NCBI GenBank assembly: GCA_948144175.1
Contig: CANXME010000805.1
Span: 1-64,000, forward strand
Direction of reading: 5' to 3'
DNA length: 64,000 nucleotides
Source of the DNA: Closterium sp. NIES-65
Taxonomy: Eukaryota > Streptophyta > Zygnematophyceae > Desmidiales > Closteriaceae
Part shown: piece after piece, positions 39,701-53,660 of the stretch
Position numbering within the stretch: position 1 is the first letter of the stretch
Layout of the letters: each line of letters starts with the position of its first letter
Translations under genes and position numbers: made by a program
Notes under the pieces: model-generated
Seen by the model: the letters and a program-made list of their open reading frames with translations, nothing else
Database searches by the model: none
Told to the model about the DNA's origin: nothing

Positions 39701-41234
39701 CGTGGACGTGGACGTGGAAATGGACGTGGACGTGGACGTGGACGTGGTCGTGGACGTGGACGTGGACATGGACCTGGACGTGGACGTGGACGTGGAGGAC
39801 TTGAACGTGGACTGGACGTGGACGTGGACGTGGACGTGAACGTCGACGTGGACATGGACGTGGACGTGGACGTGGACGTGGACATGAACGTGGACGTGGA
39901 CGTGGACATGGAGGTGGACGTGGACGTGGACATGGACGTGGACGAGGACGTGGACATGGACGTGGACGTGGACGTGGATGTGGATGTGGACGTGGAGATG
40001 GACGTGGACGTGGACGTGGACAGGGACGTGGACGTGGACGTGGACGTCGACATGGACGTGGACGTGGACATGGACGTGGACGTGGACAGGGACGTGGACG
40101 TGGACGTCGACATGGACGTGGACGTGGAGGTCGACGTGGACGTGGACGTGGACGTGGACATGGACGTGGACGTGGACGTGGACGTGGACGTGGACGTGGA
40201 CGTGGTCGTGGACGTGGACGTGGACATGGACGTGGACGTGGACGTGTACGTGGAGGACTTGAACGTGGACTGGACGTGGACATGGGCGTGGACGTGGACG
40301 TGGACGTGGACGTAGACATGGACGTGGACGTGGACGTGGACATGAACGTGGACGTGGACGTGGACGTGGACATGGACGTGGACGTGGACGTGGACATGGA
40401 GGTGGACGAGGATGTGGACATGGACGTGGACGAGGACGTGGACATGGACGTGGACGTGGATGTGGACGTGGACATGGACATGGACGTGGACGTGGACGTC
40501 GACATGGACGTGGACGTGGAGGTGGATGTAGACGAGGACGTGGACGTGGACGTGGACGTGGACGTAGACATCGACTTGGACGTGGACAGGGACGTGGACG
40601 TGGACGTGGACGTCGACATGGACGTGGACGTGGACATGGACGTGGACGTGGACAGGGACGTGGACGTGGACGTGGACGTCGACATGGACGTGGACGTGGA
40701 GGTCGACGTGGACGTGGACGTGGACGTGGACGTGGACATGGACGTGGACGTGGACGTGGATGTGGACGTGGACGTGGTCATTGACGTGGACGTGGACATG
40801 GACGTGGACGTGGACGTGTACGTGGAGGACTTGAACGTGGACTGGACGTGGACATGGGCGTGGACGTGGACGTGGACGTGGACATGGACGTGGACGTGGA
40901 CGTGTACGTGGAGGACTTGAACGTGGACTGGACGTGGACATGGGCGTGGACGTGGACGTGGACGTGGACGTGGACGTGGACGTGGACGTGGACGTAGACG
41001 TGGACGTGGACGTGGACGTAGACGTGGACGTGGACATGGACGTGGACGTGGACGTGGACGTGGTCGTGGACATGGACGTGGACATGGACGTGGACGTGGA
41101 GTGGACGTGGACATGGACGTGGACGTGGAGGACTTCAACGTGGACTAGATGTGGACGTGGACGTCGACGTGGACATGGACGTGGACGTGGACGTGGACGT
41201 GGACGTGGACGTGAACCTGGACGTGGACGTCGAC

Positions 41235-43230
41235 GTGGAGGACTTGGACATGGACATGGACGTGGACATGGACGTGGACGTGGACGTGAACATGGATGTG
41301 GACGTAGACGTGGACGTGGACGTGGACATGGACGTGGACGTGGACGTGGACGTGGATATGGACGTGGACGTCGACGTGGACGTGGACGTGGATATGGACG
41401 TGGACATGGACGTGGACATGGACGTGGACATGGACGTGGACGTGGACGTGGACGTGGACGTGGATATGGACGTGGACGTGGACGTGGAGATGGACGTGGA
41501 CATGGACGACATGGACGTGGACATGGACGTGGACGTGGACGTGGACATGGACGTGGACGTGGACGTGGACGTGGACGTGGACGTGGACGTGGACATGGAC
41601 GTGGACGTGGACGTGGACGTGGACGTGGACATGGACGTGGACGTGGACGTGGACGTGGACGTGGACCTGGAAGTGGACGGTGACGTGGACGTGGACGTGG
41701 ACGTGGACATGGCGAGGACGTGGACGAGGACATGGACGTGGACGTGGACGTGGACGTGGACATGGACGTGGACGTGGACGTGGACGTGGACGTGGACGGG
41801 GACGTGGACGTGGAGGACTTGGACGTGGACATGGACGTGGACGTGGACAGGGACGTCGACATGGACGTGGACGTCGACATGGACGTGGACATGGACAGGG
41901 ACGTGGACGTGGACGTCGACGTGGACGTGGACGTGGATATGGACGTGGACATGGACGTGGACATGGACGTGGACATGGACGTGGACGTGGACGTGGACGT
42001 GGATATGGACGTGGACGTGGACGTGGATATGGACGTGGACATGGACGTGGACATGGACGTGGACATGGACGTGGACGTGGACGTGGACATGGACGTGGAC
42101 GTGGACGTGGACGTGGACGTGGACATGGACGTGGACGTGGACGTGGACGTGGACGTGGACATGGACGTGGACGTGGACGTGGACGTGGACGTGGACCTGG
42201 AAGTGGACGTGGACGTGGACGTGGACGTCGACGTGGAGGACTTGGACATGGACATGGACGTGGACATGGACGTGGACGTGGACGTGAACATGGATGTGGA
42301 CGTAGACGTGGACGTGGACGTGGACATGGACGTGGACGTGGACGTGGACGTGGATATGGACGTGGACGTCGACGTGGACGTGGACGTGGATATGGACGTG
42401 GACATGGACGTGGACATGGACGTGGACATGGACGTGGACGTGGACGTGGACGTGGACGTGGATATGGACGTGGACGTGGACGTGGAGATGGACGTGGACA
42501 TGGACGTGGACATGGACGTGGACATGGACGTGGACGTGGACGTGGACATGGACGTGGACGTGGACGTGGACGTGGACGTGGACGTGGACGTGGACATGGA
42601 CGTGGACGTGGACGTGGACATGGACGTGGACGTGGACGTGGACGTGGACGTGGACCTGGAAGTGGACGGTGACGTGGACGTGGACGTGGACGTGGACGTG
42701 GACATGGCGAGGACGTGGACGAGGACATGGACGTGGACGTGGACGTGGACGTGGACATGGACGTGGACGTGGACGTGGACGTGGACGTGGACGGGGACGT
42801 GGACGTGGAGGACTTGGACGTGGACATGGACGTGGACGTGGACAGGGATGTCGACATGGACGTGGACGTCGACATGGACGTGGACATGGACAGGGACGTG
42901 GACGTGGACGTCGACGTGGACGTGGACGTGGATATGGACGTGGACATGGACGTGGACATGGACGTGGACATGGACGTGGACGTGGACGTGGACGTGGACG
43001 TGGATATGGACGTGGACGTGGACGTGGATATGGACGTGGACATGGACGTGGACATGGACGTGGACATGGACGTGGACGTGGACGTGGACATGGACGTGGA
43101 CGTGGACGTGGACGTGGACGTGGACGTGGACATGGACGTGGACGTGGACGTGGACGTGGACGTGGACATGGACGTGGACGTGGACGTGGACGTGGACGTG
43201 GACCTGGAAGTGGACGTGGACGTGGACGTG
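41235..43230 (+). repeat. About 995-bp two-copy higher-order block in array C
   Basis: The GAGGACTTGGACATGG landmark near 41238 recurs near 42236, and the phase-breaking ATGGCGAGGACG at about 41709 recurs at about 42704, an offset of 995-998 bp. The small offset change reflects loss or gain of a few bases. A third ATGGCGAGG lies near 43244 and begins the next, larger block. Confidence 0.75.
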
Positions 43231-46200
43231 GACGTGGACGTGGACATGGCGAGGACGTGGACGAGGACGTGGACGTGGACGTGGACGTGGACGTGAACAG
43301 GGACGTGGACGTGGACGTGGACGTGGAGGTGGACGTGGATTTGGACGTGGACGTGGACGTGGACGTGGACCACGTGGACGTGGACGTGGACATAGACGTG
43401 GACGTGGACGTGGACGTCGACATGGACGTGGACATGGACGTGGACGTGGACGTGAACATGGACGTGGATGTGGACGTGGACGTGGACGTGGACATGGACG
43501 TAGACGTGGACGTGAACGTGGACTTGGACGTGGACGTGGACGTGGACATGGACGTAGACGTGGACGTGGATGTGGACGTGGACGTGGACGTGGAGGACTT
43601 GGACGTGGACATGGACGTGGACGTGGACGTGAACATGGACGTGGATGTGGACGTGGACGTGGACGTGGACGTGGACATGGACGTGGACATGGACATGGAC
43701 GCGGACGTGGACGTGGACATGGACGTGAACATGGACGTGGACGTGGAGGTGGACGTGGACGTGGACGTGGACATGGACGTGAACGTGGACATGGACATGG
43801 ACGTGGACATGGACGTGGACATGGACGTGGACGTGGACGTGGACGTGGGGACATAGACGTGAACGTGGACGTGGACGTGGACGTGGACGTGGACATGGAC
43901 GTGGACGTGGACGTGGAGGACTTGGACGTGGACATGGACGTGGACGTGGACGTGGATGTGGACGTGGACGTGGACGTGGACATGGACGTGGACGTGGACG
44001 TGGCATGGACGTGGACGTAGACATGGACGTGGACGTGGACGTGGACATGGACGTGGACGTGGACGTGGAGGACATGGACGTGGACATGGACGTGGACGTG
44101 GACGTGGACGTGGACATGGACGTGGACGTGGACGTGGATGTGGACGTGGACGTGGACGTGGTCGTGGACGTGGACGTGGACGTGGACGTGGACGTGGACG
44201 TGGAGGACTTGGACGTGGACATGGATGTGGACGTGGACGTGGACGTGGTCATGGACGTGGACGTGGACGTGGACATGGACGTGGACGTGGAGGACTTGGA
44301 CGTGGACATGGACGTGGACGTGGACATGGACGTGGACGTGGACGTGGACGTGGACGTGGTCATGGACGTGGACGTGGACGTGGACGTGGACGTGGTCGTG
44401 GACATGGACGTGGACATGGCCATGGACGTGGACGTGGACGTGGACGTGGACGTGGAGGACTTGAACGTGGACTAGACGTGGACGTGGACGTGGACGTGGA
44501 CGTGGACGTGGACATGGACGTGGACGTGGACGTGGACGTGGACGTGGACCTGGATGTGGACGTGGACGTGGACGTGGAGGACTTGGACGTGGACCTGGAC
44601 GTGGACATGGACGTGGACGTGGACGTGAACATGGACGTGGATGTGGACGTGGACGTGGACGTGGACATGTAGGTGGACGTGGACGTGAACATGGACGTGG
44701 AGGACGTGGACGTTGACGTGGTCTTGGATATGGACGTGGTCGTGGACGTGGAGGACTTGGACGTGGACGTGGACATGGACGTGGACATGGACGTGGTCGT
44801 GGACGTGGACGTAGACGTGGACGTGGACCTGGACGTGGACTTGGACGTGGACGTGGACGTGGACATGGACGTGGACGTGGACGTGGACGTGGATATGGAC
44901 GTGGACATGGACGTGGACGTGGACGTGGACGTGGACCTGGAAGTGGACGTGGACGTGGACGTGGACGTGGACGTGGACATGGCGAGGACGTGGACGAGGA
45001 CGTGGACGTGGACGTGGACGTGGACGTGAACAGGGACGTGGACGTGGACGTGGACGTGGAGGTGGACGTGGATTTGGACGTGGACGTGGACGTGGACGTG
45101 GACCACGTGGACGTGGACGTGGACATAGACGTGGACGTGGACGTGGACGTCGACATGGACGTGGACATGGACGTGGACGTGGACGTGAACATGGACGTGG
45201 ATGTGGACGTGGACGTGGACGTGGACATGGACGTAGACGTGGACGTGAACGTGGACTTGGACGTGGACGTGGACGTGGACATGGACGTAGACGTGGACGT
45301 GGATGTGGACGTGGACGTGGACGTGGAGGACTTGGACGTGGACATGGACGTGGACGTGGACGTGAACATGGACGTGGATGTGGACGTGGACGTGGACGTG
45401 GACGTGGACATGGACGTGGACATGGACATGGACGCGGACGTGGACGTGGACATGGACGTGAACATGGACGTGGACGTGGAGGTGGACGTGGACGTGGACG
45501 TGGACATGGACGTGAACGTGGACATGGACATGGACGTGGACATGGACGTGGACATGGACGTGGACGTGGACGTGGACGTGGGGACATAGACGTGAACGTG
45601 GACGTGGACGTGGACGTGGACGTGGACATGGACGTGGACGTGGACGTGGAGGACTTGGACGTGGACATGGACGTGGACGTGGACGTGGATGTGGACGTGG
45701 ACGTGGACGTGGACATGGACGTGGACGTGGACGTGGCATGGACGTGGACGTAGACATGGACGTGGACGTGGACGTGGACATGGACGTGGACGTGGACGTG
45801 GAGGACATGGACGTGGACATGGACGTGGACGTGGACGTGGACGTGGACATGGACGTGGACGTGGACGTGGATGTGGACGTGGACGTGGACGTGGTCGTGG
45901 ACGTGGACGTGGACGTGGACGTGGACGTGGACGTGGAGGACTTGGACGTGGACATGGATGTGGACGTGGACGTGGACGTGGTCATGGACGTGGACGTGGA
46001 CGTGGACATGGACGTGGACGTGGAGGACTTGGACGTGGACATGGACGTGGACGTGGACATGGACGTGGACGTGGACGTGGACGTGGACGTGGTCATGGAC
46101 GTGGACGTGGACGTGGACGTGGACGTGGTCGTGGACATGGACGTGGACATGGCCATGGACGTGGACGTGGACGTGGACGTGGACGTGGAGGACTTGAACG

Positions 46201-46665
46201 TGGACTAGACGTGGACGTGGACGTGGACGTGGACGTGGACGTGGACATGGACGTGGACGTGGACGTGGACGTGGACGTGGACCTGGATGTGGACGTGGAC
46301 GTGGACGTGGAGGACTTGGACGTGGACCTGGACGTGGACATGGACGTGGACGTGGACGTGAACATGGACGTGGATGTGGACGTGGACGTGGACGTGGACA
46401 TGTAGGTGGACGTGGACGTGAACATGGACGTGGAGGACGTGGACGTTGACGTGGTCTTGGATATGGACGTGGTCGTGGACGTGGAGGACTTGGACGTGGA
46501 CGTGGACATGGACGTGGACATGGACGTGGTCGTGGACGTGGACGTAGACGTGGACGTGGACCTGGACGTGGACTTGGACGTGGACGTGGACGTGGACATG
46601 GACGTGGACGTGGACGTGGACGTGGATATGGACGTGGACATGGACGTGGACGTGGACGTGGACGT
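43200..46665 (+). repeat. 1733-bp two-copy higher-order block in array C
   Basis: Copy one runs about 43200-44932 and copy two about 44933-46665. The unique CCACGTGG octamer occurs at 43370-43377 and again at 45103-45110, exactly 1733 bp apart. GTGGCATGGACG, the CATGGCCATGG variant and the CATGTAGGTGG variant recur at the same offset. I saw no differences between the copies over most of this span, so the duplication looks very recent, or the assembly placed one copy twice. Confidence 0.88.
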
Positions 46666-49600
46666 GGACATGGACGTGGACGTGGACGTGGACGTCGACC
46701 TGGACGTTGACGTGGAGGTGGACGTGGATGTGGACGTGGACGTGGACGTGGACGTGGACGTGGACGTGGACGTGGACGTGGACGTGGATGTGGACGTGGA
46801 CGTGGACGTGGACGTGGACGTTGTCGTGGACGTGGACGTGGACGTTGTCGTGGACGTGGACGTGGACATGGTCGTGGACGTGGACGTGGAGGACTTGAAC
46901 GTGGACTGGACGTGGACGTGGACATGGACGTCGACGTGGAGATGGACGTGGACGTGGACGTGGACGTGGACATGGACGTGGATGTGGACGTGGACATGGA
47001 CGTGGACGTGGACGTGGACGTGGACGTGGACGTGGACATGGATGTGGACATGGACGTGGACGTGGACGTGGACGTGGACATGGACGTGGACGTGGACGTG
47101 GACGTGGACATGGACATGGACGTGGACGTGGACATGGACGTGGACATGGACGTGGACGTGGACGTGGACGTGGTCGTGGACGTGGACGTGGAGGACTTGA
47201 ACGTGGACTGGACGTGGACGTGGACGTGGACGTGGACGTCAACGTGGACATGGACGTGGACGTGGACGTGGACGTGGACATGGACGTGGACGTGGATGTG
47301 GAGGACTTGGACGTGGACATGGACGTGGATGTGGACGTGGACATGGACGTGGACGTGGACGTGGACGTGGACGTGGACGTGGACATGGACGTGGACGTGG
47401 ACGTGGACGTGGATATGGACATGGACATGGACGTGGGCATGGACGTGGACGTGGACATGGACGTGGACGTGGACAGGGACGTGGACGTGGACGTGGACGT
47501 CGACATGGACGTGGACATGGAGGTGGACGTGGACGTGGACGTGGACGTGGACATGGACGTGGACGTGGACGTGGACGTGGACGTGGTCGTGGACGTGGAC
47601 GTGGACATGGACCTGGACGTGGACGTGGACGTGGAGGACTTGAACGTGGACTGGACGTGGACGTGGACGTGGACGTGAACGTCGACGTGGACATGGACGT
47701 GGACGTGGACGTGGACGTGGACGTGAACATGGACGTGGACGTGGACGTGGACATGAACGTGGACGTGGACATGGACATGGACGTGGACGAGGACGTGGAC
47801 ATGGACGTGGACGTGGACGTGGACGTGGATGTGGATGTGGACGTGGAGATGGACGTGGACGTGGACGTGGACAGGGACGTGGACGTGGACGTGGACGTCG
47901 ACATGGACGTGGACGTGGACATGGACATGGAAGTGGACGTGGACAGGGACGTGGACGTGGACGTGGAGGTCGACATGGACGTGGACGTGGAGGTCGACGT
48001 GGACGTGGACGTGGACGTGGACGTGAACATGGACGTGGACGTGGACGTGGACGTGGACGTGGACGTGGTCGTGGACGTGGACGTGGACATGGACGTGGAC
48101 GTGGACGTGTACGTGGAGGACTTGAACGTGGACTGGACGTGGACATGGGCGTGGACGTGGACGTGGACGTGGACGTAGACATGGACGTGGACGTGGACGT
48201 GGACATGAACGTGGACGTGGACGTGGACGTGGACATGGACGTGGACGTGGACGTGGACATAGAGGTGGACGAGGATGTGGACATGGACGTGGACGAGGAC
48301 GTGGACATGGACGTGGACGTGGATGTGGACGTGGACGTGGACGTCGACATGGACGTGGACGTGGAGGTGGACGTGGACGAGGACGTGGACGTGGACGTGG
48401 ACGTGGACGTGGACGTAGACATCGACCTGGACGTGGACGTGGAGATGGACGTGGACGTGGACGTGGACGTAGACGTGGACGTGGACATGGACGTGGACGT
48501 GGACATGGACGTGGAGATGGATGTGGACGTGGACGTGGACGTGGACGTGGTCGTGGACGTGGACGTGGAGGTGGACATGGACGTCGACGTGGAGGACTTG
48601 GATGTGGACATGGACGTGGACGTGGACATGGACGTGGACGTGGACGTTGACGTGGACGTGGTCGTGGACGTGGACGTGGACGTGGTCGTGGACATGGACG
48701 TGGACATGGACGTGGACGTGCACGTGGACGTGGAGTGGACGTGGACGTGGACGTGGACGTGGAGGACTTGAACGTGGACTAGACGTGGACGTGGACGTGG
48801 ACGTGGACGTCGATGTGGACATGAACGTGGACCTGGACGTGGACGTGGACCTGGACGTGGACGTGGACGTGGACGTGGACATGGACGTGGACATGGACGT
48901 GGACGTGGACGTGAACATGGATGTGGATGTAGACGTGGACGTGGACGTGGACATGGACGTGGACATGGTCGTGGACGTGGATATGGACGTGGACATGGAC
49001 GTGGACATGGACGTGGACATGGACGTGGACGTGGACATGGACGTGGACATGGACGTGGACGTGGACGTGGACATGGACGTGGACGTGGACATAGACATGG
49101 ACGTGGACGTGGACGTGGACGTGGACATGGACATGGACATGGACATGGACGTGGACGTGGACGTGGACGTGGACATGGACGTGGACATGGACATGGACGT
49201 GGACGTGGACGAGGACATGGACATGGACGTGGACGTGGACGTGGACAGGGACGTGGACGTGGACGTGGACGTCGACATGGACGTGGACGTGGAGGTGGAC
49301 GTGGATGTGGACGTGGACGTGGACGTGGACATGGACGTGGACGTGGACGTGGACGTGGACGTGGATGTGGTCGTGGACGTGGACGTGGACATGGACGTGG
49401 ACGTGGACGTGGAGGACTTGAACGTGGACTGGACGTGGACGTCGACGTGGACGTCGACGTGGACATGGGCGTGGACGTGGACGTGGACGTGGACGTGGAC
49501 AAGGACGTGGACGTGGACATGAACGTGGACGTGGACGTGGACGTGGACATGGACGTGGACGTGGACGTGGACATGGAGGTGGACGAGGATGTGGACATGG

Positions 49601-51384
49601 ACGTGCACGAGGATGTGGACATGGACGCGGACGTGGACGTGGACGTGGACATGGACGTGGACGTGGACGTGGACGTCGACATGGACGTGGACATGGACGT
49701 GGACGTGGACGTGAACATGGACGTGGATGTGGACGTGGACGTGGACGTGGACATGGACGTGGACGTGGACGTGGACGTGGAGATGGACGTGGACATGGAC
49801 GTTTACATGGACGTGGATATGGACGTGGACGTGGACGTGGACATGGACGTGGACGTGGACGTGGACGTGGACATGGACGTGGACATGGACATGGACGTGG
49901 ACGTGGACATGGACGTGGACGTGGACGTGGACGTGGACATGGAAGTGGACGTGGACGTGGACGTGGACGTGGACATGGACGTGGACGTGGACGTGGACAT
50001 GGACTTGGACGTGGACGTGGACATGGACGTGAACGTGGACGTGGACGTGGACCTGGACGTGGACGTGGACGTAGACGTGGACATTGTCGTGGACGTGGAC
50101 GTGGACGTGGTCGTGGACGTTGACGTGGACGTGAACGTGGACTTGGACGTGGACGTGGACGTGGACATGGACGTAGACGTGGACGTGGATGTGGACGTGG
50201 ACGTGGACGTGGAGGACTTGGACGTGGACATGGACGTGGACGTGGACGTGAACATGGACGTGGATGTGGACGTGGACGTGGACGTGGACATGGACGTGGA
50301 CATGGACATGAACGCGGACGTGGACGTGGACATGGACGTGAACATGGACGTGGACGTGGAGGTGGACGTGGACATGGACGTGGACGTGGACGTGGACATG
50401 GACGTGAACGTGGACATGGACATGGACGTGGACATGGACGTGGACATGGACGTGGACGTGGACGTGGACGTGGGGACATAGACGTGAACGTGGACGTGGA
50501 CGTGGACGTGGACGTGGACATGGACGTGGACGTGGACGTGGAGGACTTGGACGTGGACATGGACGTGGACGTGGACGTGGATGTGGACGTGGACGTGGAC
50601 GTGGACATGGACGTGGACGTGGACGTGGCATGGACGTGGACGTAGACATGGACGTGGACGTGGACGTGGACATGGACGTGGACGTGGACGTGGAGGACAT
50701 GGACGTGGACATGGACGTGGACGTAGACGTGGACGTGGACGTGGACATGGACATGGACGTGGACGTGGACGTGGACATGGACGTGGAGATGGATGTGGAC
50801 GTGGACGTGGACGTGGACGTGGTCGTGGACGTGAACGTGGACGTGGACATGGACGTGGACGTGGAGGACTTGGACGTGGACATGGACGTGGACGTGGACA
50901 TGGACGTGGACGTGGACGTGGACGTGGACGTGGTCGTGGACGTGGACGTGGACGTGGACGTGGTCGTGGACATGGACGTGGACATGGACGTGGACGTGGA
51001 CGTGGACGTGGAGTGGACGTGGACGTGGACGTGGACGTGGAGGACTTGAACGTGGACTAGACGTGGACGTGGACGTGGACGTGGACGTGGACATGGACGT
51101 GGACGTGGACGTGGACGTGGACCTGGACGTGGACGTGGACGTGGACGTGGAGGACTTGGACGTGGACATGGACATGGACATGGACATGGACGTGGACGTG
51201 AACATGGACGTGGATGTGGACGTGGACGTGGACGTGGACATGGACGTGGACGTGGACGTGGACGTGGAGATGGACGTGGACATGGACGTTTACATGGACG
51301 TGGACATGGACGTGGACGTGGACGTGGACATGGACGTGGACGTGGACGTGGACGTGGACGTGGACGTGGACGTGGACGTGGACA

Positions 51385-53660
51385 TGGACGTGGACGTGGA
51401 GATGGACGTGGACGTGGACGTGGACGTGGACGTGGACGTGGACGTGGACGTGGACATGGACATGGAAGTGGAGGTGGACGTGGACGTGGACGTGGACGTG
51501 GACATGGACGTGGACGTGGACGTGGACATGGACGTGGACGTGGACGTGGACATGGACGTGAACGTGGACGTGGACGTGGACCTGGACGTGGACGTGGACG
51601 TAGACGTGGACATTGTCGTGGACGTGGACGTGGACGTGGACGTGGTCGTGGACGTTGACGTGGACGTGAACGTGGACTTGGACGTGGACGTGGACGTGGA
51701 CATGGACGTAGACGTGGACGTGGATGTGGACGTGGACGTGGACGTGGAGGACTTGGACGTGGACATGGACGTGGACGTGGACGTGGACGTGGACATGAAC
51801 GTGGACGTGGACGTGGACGTGGATGTGGACGTGGACGTCGACGTGGACATGGGCGTGGACGTGGACGTGGACGTGGACGTGGACTTGGACATGGACGTGG
51901 ACGTGGACGTGGACATGAACGTGGACGTGGACGTGGACATGGACGTGGACGTGGACGTGGACATGGAGGTGGACGAGGACGTGGACATGGACGTGGACGA
52001 GGACGTAGACATGGACGTGGACGTGGACGTGGACATGGACGTGGACGTGGACGTCGACGTTGACATGGACGTGGACGTGGAGGTGGACGTGGACGTGGAC
52101 GTGGACGTGGACATTGACCTGGACGTGGACATGGACGTGGACGTGGACGTGGATGTGGACGTGGACGTGGAGATGGACGTTGACGTCGACGTGGACGTAG
52201 ACGTGGACGTGGACATGGACGTGGACGTGGACATGGACGTGGACGTGGACGTGGAGGTGGACGTGGACATGGACGTGGACGTGGACGTGGACATGGACGT
52301 GAACGTGGACATGGACGTGGACGTGGACATGGACGTGGACATGGACGTGGACGTGGACGTGGGGACATAGACGTGAACGTGGACATGGACGTGGACGTGG
52401 ACGTGGACATGGACGTGGACGTGGAGGACTTGGACGTGGACATGGACGTGGACGTGGATGTGGACGTGGACGTGGACGTGGACATGGACATGGACGTGGA
52501 CCTGGACGTGGACGTGGACATGGACGTGGACGTGGAGATGGACGTGGACGTGGACGTGGACGTGGACGTGGACGTGGACGTGGACATGGACATGGAAGTG
52601 GAGGTGGACGTGGACGTGGACGTGGACGTGGACATGGACGTGGACGTGGACGTGGACATGGACGTGGACGTGGACGTGGACATGGACGTGAACGTGGACG
52701 TGGACGTGGACCTGGACGTGGACGTGGACGTAGACGTGGACATTGTCGTGGACGTGGACGTGGACGTGGACGTGGTCGTGGACGTTGACGTGGACGTGAA
52801 CGTGGACTTGGACGTGGACGTGGACGTGGACATGGACGTAGACGTGGACGTGGATGTGGACGTGGACGTGGACGTGGAGGACTTGGACGTGGACATGGAC
52901 GTGGACGTGGACGTGGACGTGGACATGAACGAGGACGTGGACGTGGACGTGGATGTGGACGTGGACGTCGACGTGGACATGGGCGTGGACGTGGACGTGG
53001 ACGTGGACGTGGACTTGGACATGGACGTGGACGTGGACGTGGACATGAACGTGGACGTGGACGTGGACGTGGACATGGACGTGGACGTGGACGTGGACAT
53101 GGAGGTGGACGAGGACGTGGACATGGACGTGGACGAGGACGTAGACATGGACGTGGACGTGGACGTGGACATGGACGTGGACGTGGACGTCGACGTTGAC
53201 ATGGACGTGGACGTGGAGGTGGACGTGGACGTGGACGTGGACGTGGACATTGACCTGGACGTGGACATGGACGTGGACGTGGACGTGGATGTGGACGTGG
53301 ACGTGGAGATGGACGTTGACGTCGACGTGGACGTAGACGTGGACGTGGACATGGACGTGGACGTGGACATGGACGTGGACGTGGACGTGGAGGTGGACGT
53401 GGACATGGACGTGGACGTGGACGTGGACGTGAACGTGGACATGGACGTGGACGTGGACATGGACGTGGACATGGACGTGGACGTGGACGTGGGGACATAG
53501 ACGTGAACGTGGACATGGACGTGGACGTGGACGTGGACATGGACGTGGACGTGGAGGACTTGGACGTGGACATGGACGTGGACGTGGATGTGGACGTGGA
53601 CGTGGACGTGGACATGGACATGGACGTGGACCTGGACGTGGACGTAGACATGGACGTGGA
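51385..53660 (+). repeat. 1130-bp two-copy higher-order block in array C
   Basis: CATGGAAGTGGAGGTGG at 51461 recurs at 52591, and GTGGGGACATAGACGTG near 52360 recurs near 53490, both 1130 bp apart. ACATTGTCGTGG and GTTGACATGG variants match at the same offset. The copies differ by occasional hexamer gains and single substitutions. Confidence 0.85.
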
